In this document: one piece after another, positions 33,090 through 41,327 of the stretch
How positions within the stretch are numbered: the stretch's first letter is position 1
Layout of the letters: every line of letters starts with the position of its first letter
DNA from: an uncultured Mycoplasmatota bacterium
GTDB lineage: Bacteria > Bacillota_I > Bacilli_A > RF39 > UBA660
DNA: 50,624 nucleotides
Direction: 5' to 3'
Assembly: GCA_946498975.1 (NCBI GenBank)
Contig: CAMMQC010000007.1
Span: forward strand, 1 to 50,624
The notes under the pieces: model-generated
Databases searched by the model: none
What the model was told of the DNA's origin: nothing
What the model saw: only the letters and a program-made list of their open reading frames with translations
Translations under genes and position numbers: made by a program

Positions 33090-33097
33090 GTTAATAA
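33077..33097. promoter_or_regulatory. Candidate operator overlapping the -10 box of the NAD operon
   Basis: TTATTAA (33077-33083) and TTAATAA (33091-33097) form a perfect dyad with the -10 box in its centre. A repressor bound there would block the promoter. NiaR- or NrtR-type control of NAD salvage genes is common in Firmicutes, but A/T-rich dyads arise easily by chance here. Confidence 0.4.
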
Positions 33098-33167
33098 CAA
33101 GTTTAATTACTTGCTTATTTCTTAGCTTTTGATATTAATAAAAAGTTAATAAGAGGAGGGATAATTT

Positions 33168-33755
33168 ATGAAAGTTGAGAATTTGAAAGTTTATAATAAA
33201 GCTTTAATTGTTGTTGATATGGTTAATGGCTTTGTTAAGGAAGGAGTGTTACATGATAAATCTATCACTAGAGTTATACCTAGACAGATAGAACTTATTA
33301 AGGAATATCATAATGAGGGACAGTTAGTTATCTTTATTCAAGATACTCATACTAAAGAATCTACAGAACATAAGAGATTTCCAGATTATCACTGTCTTGA
33401 AGGTAGTGGAGAAGAAGAGGTGATTGATGAGTTAAAACCTTTTACTCTCTTTAATAATACTATATGTATACCTAAAAATAATACAAGTTTTATGGAGGCT
33501 CAGCCTTTTAGAGAAGTGGTAGAGAAATCTACTAATATAAAAGAGTTTGATATAGTAGGATGTTGTACTGATATTTGTATATGTAATGGTCCTATGGGGC
33601 TTTCTTGTTATCTTGATGAACATAATAGAGATTGTATTGTAAGAGTACATCAAGATGCTGTGGCAACCTTTGCAGAAGAATCAAGACAAAATTATGTAGA
33701 TGCAGCTTATCTACTTATGGAACAGCAGGGGATTCAGTTAGTTAAAAAAATTTAG
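33168..33755 (+). CDS. pncA: Nicotinamidase
   Basis: This 195-residue protein of the isochorismatase/nicotinamidase fold has the catalytic set: D17 (IVVDMVNGF), K103 (IPKNNTSF) and C137 in GCCTDIC, plus metal ligands D59 and H61 (QDTH) and a His near 75. It hydrolyses nicotinamide to nicotinic acid and ammonia, the first step of NAD salvage. The nicotinate phosphoribosyltransferase gene follows directly, confirming the pathway. A GAGGAGGG site precedes the ATG, and the gene has a consensus promoter. Confidence 0.92.
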   Translation: MKVENLKVYNKALIVVDMVNGFVKEGVLHDKSITRVIPRQIELIKEYHNEGQLVIFIQDTHTKESTEHKRFPDYHCLEGSGEEEVIDELKPFTLFNNTICIPKNNTSFMEAQPFREVVEKSTNIKEFDIVGCCTDICICNGPMGLSCYLDEHNRDCIVRVHQDAVATFAEESRQNYVDAAYLLMEQQGIQLVKKI

Positions 33756-33798
33756 AAGTTGATATTAATATTTTGATTAAAAGAAAGGAATGATTTAA

Positions 33799-35280
33799 AT
33801 GAATGAAAGAAATTTAACTTTATTAACTGATTTATATGAACTTACAATGATGAATGGATATTTTGATATGAGAAGGGATGAAAGAGTAGTATTTGATGTC
33901 TTTTATCGTAAGAATCCATCAGATGGAGGATATGCTATTGTAGCAGGTCTTGAACAGGTAATTGACTATATTAAAAATTTACATTTTGATAGTGATGACA
34001 TTGAGTACTTAAGAGAATTAGAGCTTTTTGATGAAGAGTTTTTAAAATATTTAGAAAACTTTAAGTTCACTGGTAATATTTATGCTATTAAAGAAGGAAC
34101 TGTTGTCTTTCCTATGGAACCTTTATTAAAAGTAGAAGCTCCTATTATAGAAGCTCAACTTGTGGAGACTGCTATATTAAATATTATTAATCATCAAAGC
34201 TTAATTGCTACTAAGGCTTCTCGTGTCTGTGAAGCTGCTAAAGGGGATGCTGTTATGGAGTTTGGACTTAGAAGAGCACAAGGACCTGATGCAGGTGTAT
34301 ATGGTGCAAGAGCAGCTGTTATTGGAGGATGTGCTTCAACTAGTAATGTACTAGCAGGTAAAAAATTTAACATTCCTGTCGCTGGTACTCATGCTCATAG
34401 CTTTATTATGAGTTTTGATAGTGAATATGAGGCTTTTAAGAAATATGCAGAACTTTTTCCAAATAATGCAACTTTACTAGTAGATACTTATGATACTTTA
34501 AACTCAGGTGTTCCTAATGCGATAAGAGTATTTAAAGAATTAAAAGAACAAGGTAAGATGCCTAAAAAATATGGAATACGACTTGATAGTGGAGATTTAG
34601 CATATCTATCTAAAAAGGTACGAATTATGTTAGATGAAGCAGGATTTAAGGACGCCACAATCTGTGCTTCTAATGACTTAGATGAATATTTAATTGAAGA
34701 TTTAAAAAAACAAGGTGCTAAAATAAATCTTTGGGGAGTAGGTACAAGCTTAATTACTTCAAAAGATTGTCCTAGCTTTGGAGGAGTTTATAAACTAGCT
34801 GCCATTAAGAAGTCTGGAGAAATTATTCCTAAGATTAAACTAAGTGAAGAAACTGTAAAAATTACTAATCCGGGAGATAAACAAATATTTAGATTCTATG
34901 ATAAAAAAACAGGTAAAATTAGAGGGGATATTATTGGCAATACATATGAAAAATATAATGAAGATGATACAACTATAATGTTTGATCCTGTTGATACTTG
35001 GAAGAGGAAAGAATTAGAGAAAGGTACTTATACAGTTAGAGAGTTGTTAGAACCAATATTCATAAATGGAGAATGTGTCTATAAAAGCGACAGTGTAATG
35101 AACATTAGAGATTATTGTACTAAAGAAAAATCAACTTTGAGTGAAGAGAATAAAAGATTTTTTAATCCTCATCCTGTTCATGTTGATTTAAGTTATGACT
35201 TGTGGAATGTTAAAAATAAAATGATTGATGAAGAAAAGGGACTAGTTAAAAAAATAGGAGGAATGAATCATAATGCGTAA
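33799..35280 (+). CDS. pncB: Nicotinate phosphoribosyltransferase
   Basis: This protein of 493 residues has normal length for the Gram-positive enzyme and its conserved segments: LLTDLYELTM at the N-terminus, EFGLRRAQGPDAG, GTHAHSFIMSF, LVDTYDTLNSG and GIRLDSGDLAYLSK. It joins nicotinic acid to PRPP, giving nicotinate mononucleotide. It receives its substrate from PncA upstream. AAAGGAA precedes the ATG; the last codons overlap the Nudix gene by eight bases. Confidence 0.95.
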   Translation: MNERNLTLLTDLYELTMMNGYFDMRRDERVVFDVFYRKNPSDGGYAIVAGLEQVIDYIKNLHFDSDDIEYLRELELFDEEFLKYLENFKFTGNIYAIKEGTVVFPMEPLLKVEAPIIEAQLVETAILNIINHQSLIATKASRVCEAAKGDAVMEFGLRRAQGPDAGVYGARAAVIGGCASTSNVLAGKKFNIPVAGTHAHSFIMSFDSEYEAFKKYAELFPNNATLLVDTYDTLNSGVPNAIRVFKELKEQGKMPKKYGIRLDSGDLAYLSKKVRIMLDEAGFKDATICASNDLDEYLIEDLKKQGAKINLWGVGTSLITSKDCPSFGGVYKLAAIKKSGEIIPKIKLSEETVKITNPGDKQIFRFYDKKTGKIRGDIIGNTYEKYNEDDTTIMFDPVDTWKRKELEKGTYTVRELLEPIFINGECVYKSDSVMNIRDYCTKEKSTLSEENKRFFNPHPVHVDLSYDLWNVKNKMIDEEKGLVKKIGGMNHNA

Positions 35281-35983
35281 AGAAAAATTAGAGGAGTTAA
35301 ATGATTATATAAAAGAGTTAAAGACAATAAAAAAGACTTTAGTATCTAGTGAATATATTTATGATGATAAAAATGTCAAAGCATCAAAAAAGAATTTATT
35401 ACATTTAAAAAAATATCTATTAAGATTATTACAAAAAGATATGCCAATTAAACGTAAAGGTTTTATGGATGTAGAAAAATATATGGTGGAACTTGGTAAT
35501 GGTATGGTTGTTCCAAGAGAGAAGATTGTTAAAGGTGGTGGTGATAAGAGTGCTGCGATTGTTATGCCAGTAACTAAAGATAATAATGTTGTTTTAGTAG
35601 TACAATCTAGAAGTAGTACAAAAGAATCAGTTTGTGTGGAATTTCCTGCAGGTTATATTGAAGATGGAGAAAGTAGTGAATTTGGTGCAGAAAGGGAAGT
35701 TGTAGAGGAAACAGGATATGTTCCAAAAGAAATGATTTATTTAGATAAATTTTATCAAGATCAATCTTGTGGTGTATGTGCTTACAATTATAGTTTTTTA
35801 GCTTTAGATTGTGAAAATGTACAAGAACAAAATTTAGACGATAATGAAGCGATTCGCTATTTTGAATGTCGTGTTGATGAAGTTGTAGAATTAATGGAAA
35901 GAGGTTATATTACTGATATTCAAACGAAATATACTTTTAATTTAGCAAAGCCTTATGTATATCGAATGAAAAAAGAGAAATAA
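35273..35983 (+). CDS. Nudix hydrolase, ADP-ribose pyrophosphatase-like, with N-terminal extension
   Basis: This 236-residue protein has a perfect Nudix box, GX5EX7REX2EEXG, in GYIEDGESSEFGAEREVVEE (about residues 126-145). It probably hydrolyses ADP-ribose or a related nucleotide, recycling products of NAD breakdown. About the first 60 residues form a basic helical extension (ELNDYIKELKTIKKTL, KKNLLHLKKYLLRLLQK) absent from typical ADP-ribose pyrophosphatases. It overlaps pncB by eight bases, so it is translationally coupled. There is no winged-helix domain, so it is not an NrtR regulator. Confidence 0.88.
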   Translation: MRKEKLEELNDYIKELKTIKKTLVSSEYIYDDKNVKASKKNLLHLKKYLLRLLQKDMPIKRKGFMDVEKYMVELGNGMVVPREKIVKGGGDKSAAIVMPVTKDNNVVLVVQSRSSTKESVCVEFPAGYIEDGESSEFGAEREVVEETGYVPKEMIYLDKFYQDQSCGVCAYNYSFLALDCENVQEQNLDDNEAIRYFECRVDEVVELMERGYITDIQTKYTFNLAKPYVYRMKKEK

Positions 35984-36007
35984 TAAAAAAGAGAGGAAGA
36001 TTTAATA

Positions 36008-37930
36008 ATGAAAGAATACGGTTTTGTTAGAGTAGGGGCAATTGTTAATAAATTAGTACTTGCTAGTCCTATTGATAATGCTAAAGAGATAGTTAAAATG
36101 ATTAGAAAAGCAGATAGTGAAGGTGTATCGATTGTTACTACTCCTGAACTTGCTCTTACTGGTTATACTTGTGGGGATTTGTTTTTACAAGATGAATTAC
36201 TTGATGAAGCAGAGAAAGCTTTAGGTATTATTTTAGAAGATACTAAAGATTTAGATATTATTTCTATTATAGGGATGCCGTTAAGATGTAATAATCAACT
36301 TTTGAATACTGCTATTGTTATAGAAAAAGGTAATATTCTTGGTATTGTTCCTAAGAGTTATATACCTAATTATAGTGAATTTTATGAGAAGAGATGGTTT
36401 ACTTCTAGTTTTGATTTAAAGTTTAGTGAAGTAAAACTATTAGGTCAAGTGGTACCTATTTCTACTAAGTTACTATTTAGAGATAAGAAATATAGAGAAG
36501 TTACCTTTGCAATAGAGATATGTGAAGACTTGTGGAGTGTTTTTCCTCCTAGTAATAATCATGCTTTAAATGGAGCATCTATTATCTTTAATTTATCTAG
36601 TAGTAATGAAATTGTAGGTAAAGATAGTTATAGAAGAAATCTAGTTTCTATGCAATCTGCTAAAACAATATCAGGTTATGTATATGCAAGTAGTGGTATT
36701 ATGGAATCAACTTCTGATTTAGTATTTGGAGGTGCTTCTTTAATCTATGAGAATGGTAAGTTACTTAAATCTAATAAACGTTTTGAGTTAGAGAGTAATT
36801 TAATATATACAGATATAGATGTTAAAAGATTAATTAATGAAAGATGTCGTAATAGTAGTTTTACTAGTAGTGTTTATAATGGAGACTATAAAATAATAGA
36901 AGTTGATGTTTGCGATAAAATAAAGACTCTTGATAGGACTTATAAGATGTATCCTTTTATACCTGTTAATGATAAAGAGAAAAGATTTGAAGAGATATTA
37001 GAGATTCAAAGTAGTGCCCTTGCAAGACGTATTCTTCATTTAAATAACACTAAGTGTGTAATTGGTATGTCTGGAGGACTTGATTCTACTCTTGCTTTTC
37101 TTGTTATAGTTCGTGCTTTTCGTAAACTAGGTCGTGATAATAAAGATATTATAGGTGTTACTATGCCTGGATTTGGTACTACTGATAGAACTTATTTAAA
37201 TGTTATTAATTTAGTTAAAGAATATGGTGCAACTTTAAGGGAAGTTAGTATTAAGGAAGCAAGTATACTTCATATGAAGGATATTGGACTAGATGAATCT
37301 GATAGAAGTATTACATATGAGAATATTCAAGCAAGAGAGAGGACTCAAATACTTATGGATATCGCTAATATGTTAGGTGGTATTGTTATAGGTACAGGAG
37401 ACTTATCAGAACTTGCCTTAGGTTGGTGTACTTATAATGGTGATCATATGAGTATGTACTCTGTTAATTCATCTATTCCTAAGACTTTAGTAAGATATTT
37501 AGTAGAATATGTTAAAGATAATAGTACTGATAAAAGAAAAAAGATATTAACAGATATCTTAGATACTCCTATATCTCCAGAGTTATTACCACCTGATGAA
37601 GCAGGTAATATCTTACAGAAGACAGAGTCAAGTATAGGTCCTTATGTCTTACACGATTTCTTTTTATATCATTTGTTAAGATATGGAGTGGCTTTTAAGA
37701 AGATATATTTACTTGCTAAATTAACTTTTAAAGATAGTTTTAGTGATGATGAGATAAAGAAATGGTTAAAAGTATTTGTTAGGCGTTTCTATACACAACA
37801 ATTTAAAAGAAATGCTGTTCCTGATGGAGTTAAAGTAGGTACTATTAGTTTATCTCCTAGAGGGGATTTAAGAATGCCTAGTGAGGCAAGTTTTAAGAGA
37901 ATTTTAGAAGAGTTAGATAAAATTTCTTAA
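36008..37930 (+). CDS. nadE: Glutamine-dependent NAD+ synthetase
   Basis: This 640-residue two-domain enzyme has an N-terminal nitrilase-type glutaminase domain with the Glu-Lys-Cys triad (E47 in TTPELALTGYTC, Lys in VPKSYIPN, Cys in EICEDLW) and a C-terminal synthetase domain with the ATP-binding P-loop GMSGGLDSTLAF (about 353-364) and GTGDLSELALGW. It amidates nicotinate adenine dinucleotide to NAD. With PncA and PncB it covers salvage except for the adenylyltransferase NadD, which is not in this window. Confidence 0.95.
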   Translation: MKEYGFVRVGAIVNKLVLASPIDNAKEIVKMIRKADSEGVSIVTTPELALTGYTCGDLFLQDELLDEAEKALGIILEDTKDLDIISIIGMPLRCNNQLLNTAIVIEKGNILGIVPKSYIPNYSEFYEKRWFTSSFDLKFSEVKLLGQVVPISTKLLFRDKKYREVTFAIEICEDLWSVFPPSNNHALNGASIIFNLSSSNEIVGKDSYRRNLVSMQSAKTISGYVYASSGIMESTSDLVFGGASLIYENGKLLKSNKRFELESNLIYTDIDVKRLINERCRNSSFTSSVYNGDYKIIEVDVCDKIKTLDRTYKMYPFIPVNDKEKRFEEILEIQSSALARRILHLNNTKCVIGMSGGLDSTLAFLVIVRAFRKLGRDNKDIIGVTMPGFGTTDRTYLNVINLVKEYGATLREVSIKEASILHMKDIGLDESDRSITYENIQARERTQILMDIANMLGGIVIGTGDLSELALGWCTYNGDHMSMYSVNSSIPKTLVRYLVEYVKDNSTDKRKKILTDILDTPISPELLPPDEAGNILQKTESSIGPYVLHDFFLYHLLRYGVAFKKIYLLAKLTFKDSFSDDEIKKWLKVFVRRFYTQQFKRNAVPDGVKVGTISLSPRGDLRMPSEASFKRILEELDKIS

Positions 37931-37948
37931 AAAAATATTAATTTTATA

Positions 37949-37980
37949 AATTGGTCCTATTTTTAGGGATCAATTTTTTA
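37949..37980 (+). terminator. Terminator of the NAD operon
   Basis: AATTGGTCCT pairs with GGGATCAATT, with two wobble pairs, and a run of T follows. It lies 18 bases after the nadE stop. Confidence 0.7.
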
Positions 37981-38020
37981 TCTATAAGGGTGAGTGCGTT
38001 TAAAAACGATTAAAGCAAAA

Positions 38021-38046
38021 GTGATACCAAATTACATTGGTATCAC
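38021..38046 (-). terminator. Terminator of the minus-strand zinc-ribbon gene
   Basis: A perfect 10-bp stem GTGATACCAA / TTGGTATCAC with loop ATTACA. On the minus strand it is followed by TTTTGCTTT, so it acts as a terminator about 25 bases after that gene. Confidence 0.6.
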
Positions 38047-38070
38047 GGCAAAAAGAATAAAGCAAAAACT

Positions 38071-38302
38071 TTAAATTTTAAGTTGTTCCATAGTAGAACC
38101 ACAGTAAGGACATTCCATTTTGGGAGTGTCTTTCTTTTTAATAAATTTTAAAAATCCAATCTGTTCGTTAACAATAAATTCAGGAACAGGATCTAACTTG
38201 CCACACTTATTACATTTGAAAATATATATTTTTTCATCTTTACCAAAATAATTTTTGGCACTATTTAATAATTTTTCTATTTCTTTGTTTTCATTTTTTC
38301 AT
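38071..38302 (-). pseudogene. Frameshifted small zinc-ribbon protein
   Basis: The minus strand encodes a 76-residue frame with a zinc ribbon made of CNKCG and CPYCG about 37 residues apart, beginning KEIEKLLNSAKNYFG and ending STMEQLKI. The only suitable start, the ATG at 38302 with AAGAAAGG upstream, is out of frame by one base because of a run of six A directly after it; five A would restore M-K-N-E-N-K. This is either a recent mutation, slippage-dependent expression at the A-run, or a sequencing error. The terminator and upstream TATAAT boxes look intact. Confidence 0.6.
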
Positions 38303-38830
38303 ACTATAATAATCCTTTCTTAAGTATAGATACTATTATAGTATAACATTATATTATTACAAATAGGGCAAGTAAGTGGTTATATTTCAAAATTAGATAG
38401 AATAAGAGTACGCCAAGAAGTAAGTTTACTAAAGAATTCTTTCTTTTCTTTAATATTTAAGAAAGTAAGTGATGAGTTATAACAATAGAGACTAAAGAAG
38501 TTGTAATAAGTGAAAAATTAAAAAGAAAGGTAGAGATGATTTGTAGGTTTGCTTATGTGGATTATTAATTCATTAATGCTAATATCAAATCAATAAAAAA
38601 CAAATATAGCTTCTGTTAAACCACGCATTTTAAAAGTTAAAAATAATGAATATGATAATAGAGATTTTGATATTTAAAAAACAAGCTACAACTCGTAATA
38701 AAAGACTATTTTGTCGAAATGGTAACACACTACGCTATTGGCAGAGCCAATAGCGATGTGCATAGGTTCCATGCCACTTTTGCCCATATAATCACAATTT
38801 TAGCAAGGCATAAAGCCAAGCAAATTATTT
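38303..38830. other. 528-base stretch without an intact gene; degenerate sequence
   Basis: There are TATAAT boxes near 38330-38350 for the minus-strand zinc-ribbon gene. On the plus strand, short protein-like frames with stops occur (for example LDRIRVRQEVSLLKNSFF at about 38390), suggesting gene remains. At 38733-38755 is a perfect 10-bp hairpin, CGCTATTGGC / GCCAATAGCG with loop AGA. On the minus strand across it a 34-codon frame (about 38786 down to 38685) encodes MGKSGMEPMHIAIGSANSV. This part is more G/C-rich than its surroundings. I cannot name any of these. Confidence 0.4.
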
Positions 38831-39070
38831 TTATATCAACATTAAAGTTATTGTAGCAATTATACCTATAACTGTTCCTAAAATCAATGTTAACAAAAAC
38901 ATATCTATAAATCCCTGTTTCTTTAATGTTCTTGCATATCCTTGTTCTAATTGTTGTTTTTGTGATAAAGGTTGTAATTGAGAAAGCGAACTTTTTAATG
39001 ATTTTAATTCTTTTATCTGTCTTTGTTTTTGAGTTAAACTCGGAATATTACCATTAAAGAAATTATTCAT
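38831..39070 (-). CDS. Small tail-anchored membrane protein
   Basis: This 79-residue hypothetical protein has a polar, Gln/Lys/Ser-rich helical N-terminal part (LTQKQRQIKELKSLKSSL, predicted coiled coil) and one C-terminal hydrophobic helix (MFLLTLILGTVIGIIATITLMLI), so it is probably anchored by its tail. I choose the ATG at 39070, with AAAAGGA about 8 bases upstream, over an ATG at 39124 that has no site. A 15-codon frame with a good ribosome binding site lies just upstream and could be a leader peptide. Function unknown. Confidence 0.5.
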   Translation of the reverse strand: MNNFFNGNIPSLTQKQRQIKELKSLKSSLSQLQPLSQKQQLEQGYARTLKKQGFIDMFLLTLILGTVIGIIATITLMLI

Positions 39071-39413
39071 TATTTCTGATCCTTTTCTAAAGTCATATTC
39101 ACCAGTGCCATTTAACCATTCCATGCCATTGTTTTTATTTTGTCAAATTGTAAGATTTATTTTTGAAAATTCCCTTATTCATGTAAATTCCTGCCTTTCT
39201 ATAATTGTTTTATCATAGATTGCTTAAATTTTGTCAAAAATTTGTAACTATTTCACTTTAGGGGTGTGAATAGTTACAAAAAATGTGTAAATAGAAAGAA
39301 GTTTTCTTGAATTTGCTTCTTTTTTTTGATAAAATAAACCTTGAAAAGAATAGATAAGGGCAAAAGAGATTACTTTTGTATCTTTTTTTTGAAATCTTGA
39401 AGGATGTGAAATA
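39071..39413. other. 343-base divergent region upstream of parE
   Basis: This region holds the presumed leader of the minus-strand small gene, a long inverted repeat at 39241-39280, a weaker plus-strand hairpin with T-run (GAAAGAAG / CTTCTTTT, about 39296-39328), an extended -10 box TGATAAAAT near 39329 that probably starts parE transcription, and in the parE leader a hairpin CAAAAG / CTTTTG with eight T (39363-39390). The last could be an attenuator. No other gene is seen. Confidence 0.5.
39241..39280. repeat. Long inverted repeat upstream of parE
   Basis: TTTGTAACTATT (39241-39252) and AATAGTTACAAA (39269-39280) are perfect 12-bp arms. Inside them CAC / GTG pairs again after a one-base bulge, leaving a loop of TTTAGGGGT. 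Neither strand has a full T-run directly after it, although the minus strand reads ATTTTTG. It could be a bidirectional terminator or an operator. Confidence 0.6.
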
Positions 39414-41315
39414 ATGGCAGTAAAATATGATGATAGTTCAATAAAAATATTAGAAGGATTAGAAGCGGTTAGAAAAAGACCTGGTATGTATATTGGTTCT
39501 ACTGATAAAAGAGGTCTTCATCATTTAGTATGGGAAATTGTGGATAATTCTATAGATGAAGCGATAAATGGATATGGTAAACATATCGTTATAACTATAC
39601 ACTCTGATAAAAGTGTTAGCGTAAGTGATGAAGGTAGAGGTGTACCTGTTGGAATGCATGCATCAGGTAAACCTACTCCTGAAGTTATTTATACCGTACT
39701 TCATGCTGGTGGTAAATTTGAAGAAGCAGGTTATAAAGTATCAGGTGGTCTTCATGGTGTTGGTGGTAGTGTTGTAAATGCTTTATCTAAATGGATGGAA
39801 GTAACTATAAAAAGAGATAAGGGAGAATACTTCATTCGTTTTAAAGATGGAGGAAAAGTAGATAAAGCTTTAAAAAAGATAGGTACTACTAATAAAACAG
39901 GTACAACTGTTAGATTCCTACCAGATCCAGAAATATTCTCAACAACTAACTTTTCATATACAACTATATGTGAAAGAATGCAAGAGTCTGCTTTTCTTTT
40001 AAAGGGACTAACTATTGAAGTACATGATGAAGAAGATGACAGACATGCTAAGTTTTGTTATGAAACAGGACTTGTCGCTTTTGTAGAATATCTTAATGAA
40101 GATAAAACTACTTTACATAATGTTTTAGACTTTGAAGGCGTTAAAAATAAAATAGATGTAGAAATCGCTATGCAATATACTGATACATATCAGGAAAATA
40201 TAGTATCATTCGTTAATAACGTTAAAACTAGTGATGGTGGTACTCATGAGGTTGGATTCAAAACTGCCCTAACTCGTGTCTTTAATGATTATGCTAAAAA
40301 TAATGGCTTTATCAAAGGTAAAGAGAAAGCCTTGGAAGGTAGTGACGTTAGAGAAGGATTAACTGCTGTTATCTCTTTAAAAATACCTGAAGATATGTTA
40401 CAGTTTGAAGGACAGACTAAAGGAAAACTTGGAACACCACAAGCTAGAACAATAGTAGATTCTATTGTTACTGAGAAATTACAGTTTTATTTAGAAGAGA
40501 ATAAAGCGATTGCAACTGAGATAATTACTAAATCATTAAAGAGTAAAGTAGCAAGAGAAGCAGCAAGGAAGGCAAGAGAAGAAGCAAGAAAGGGTAAGAG
40601 TAAAAATCCTAAAGAAAGAGCTTTATCAGGTAAACTAACACCAGCTCAGTCTAAAGATAAATCTAAAAAAGAACTATTCTTAGTAGAGGGTGACTCTGCA
40701 GGTGGTTCTGCAAAGCAAGGAAGAGATAGAAAATATCAAGCAATCCTTCCTTTACGTGGTAAAGTTTTAAATACAGAAAAAGCGAAAGTAGAAGATATCT
40801 TAAAAAATGAAGAAATTAATACTATGATTTATACTATAGGAGCAGGATATGGTGCTAACTTTGATATAAATGACTGCGAATATAATAAAGTAATCATCAT
40901 GAGCGATGCTGATGAAGATGGAGGACATATTCAGTGTTTATTATTAACATTCTTCTATCGTTATATGAAACCATTAATAGAAGATGGAAGACTTTATGTA
41001 GCATTACCACCACTTTTCAAAATTCAATCTGGTAAAAATATAGATTATGCTTATACCGTAGAAGAAATGAAAGAAAAATCTAAAGGTAAGAAGTGTGAAA
41101 TTCAAAGATATAAAGGTCTTGGTGAAATGAATGCCGATCAGTTATGTGAAACTACTATGAAGCCTGGTTCAAGAACTTTAATTAGAGTTAAAATAGAAGA
41201 TGCTCAACTAGCAGAAAAACGTGTCTCTGTTCTTATGGGAGATGATGTCGCACCTCGTAAAGAGTGGATAGATGAAAATGTTGAGTTTACTCTAGAAGAT
41301 GATTATAAGATTTAG
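39414..41315 (+). CDS. parE: DNA topoisomerase IV subunit B
   Basis: This 633-residue type IIA topoisomerase subunit has a GHKL ATPase domain (IVDNSIDEA, DEGRGVPVG, GLHGVGGSVVNALS), and a TOPRIM domain with VEGDSAGGSAKQGRDRKYQA and SDADEDGGHI. ParE rather than GyrB is favoured by KVLNTEKAKVEDILKNEEIN and MIYTIGAGYG and by pairing with ParC. With ParC it removes supercoils and decatenates chromosomes. The DADEDGGH motif departs slightly from the usual DADTDGAH. The next gene starts 12 bases later. Confidence 0.93.
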   Translation: MAVKYDDSSIKILEGLEAVRKRPGMYIGSTDKRGLHHLVWEIVDNSIDEAINGYGKHIVITIHSDKSVSVSDEGRGVPVGMHASGKPTPEVIYTVLHAGGKFEEAGYKVSGGLHGVGGSVVNALSKWMEVTIKRDKGEYFIRFKDGGKVDKALKKIGTTNKTGTTVRFLPDPEIFSTTNFSYTTICERMQESAFLLKGLTIEVHDEEDDRHAKFCYETGLVAFVEYLNEDKTTLHNVLDFEGVKNKIDVEIAMQYTDTYQENIVSFVNNVKTSDGGTHEVGFKTALTRVFNDYAKNNGFIKGKEKALEGSDVREGLTAVISLKIPEDMLQFEGQTKGKLGTPQARTIVDSIVTEKLQFYLEENKAIATEIITKSLKSKVAREAARKAREEARKGKSKNPKERALSGKLTPAQSKDKSKKELFLVEGDSAGGSAKQGRDRKYQAILPLRGKVLNTEKAKVEDILKNEEINTMIYTIGAGYGANFDINDCEYNKVIIMSDADEDGGHIQCLLLTFFYRYMKPLIEDGRLYVALPPLFKIQSGKNIDYAYTVEEMKEKSKGKKCEIQRYKGLGEMNADQLCETTMKPGSRTLIRVKIEDAQLAEKRVSVLMGDDVAPRKEWIDENVEFTLEDDYKI

Positions 41316-41327
41316 GAGAAATTGCTT

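Noticed and set aside
33099-33167. Riboswitch in the NAD operon leader
   Set aside because: The leader is short and A/T-rich, with only a small CAAGT / ACTTG hairpin, and shows no motif of a known NAD-related riboswitch.
35273-35983. NrtR-type transcription regulator
   Set aside because: The Nudix box is intact but there is no C-terminal winged-helix domain.
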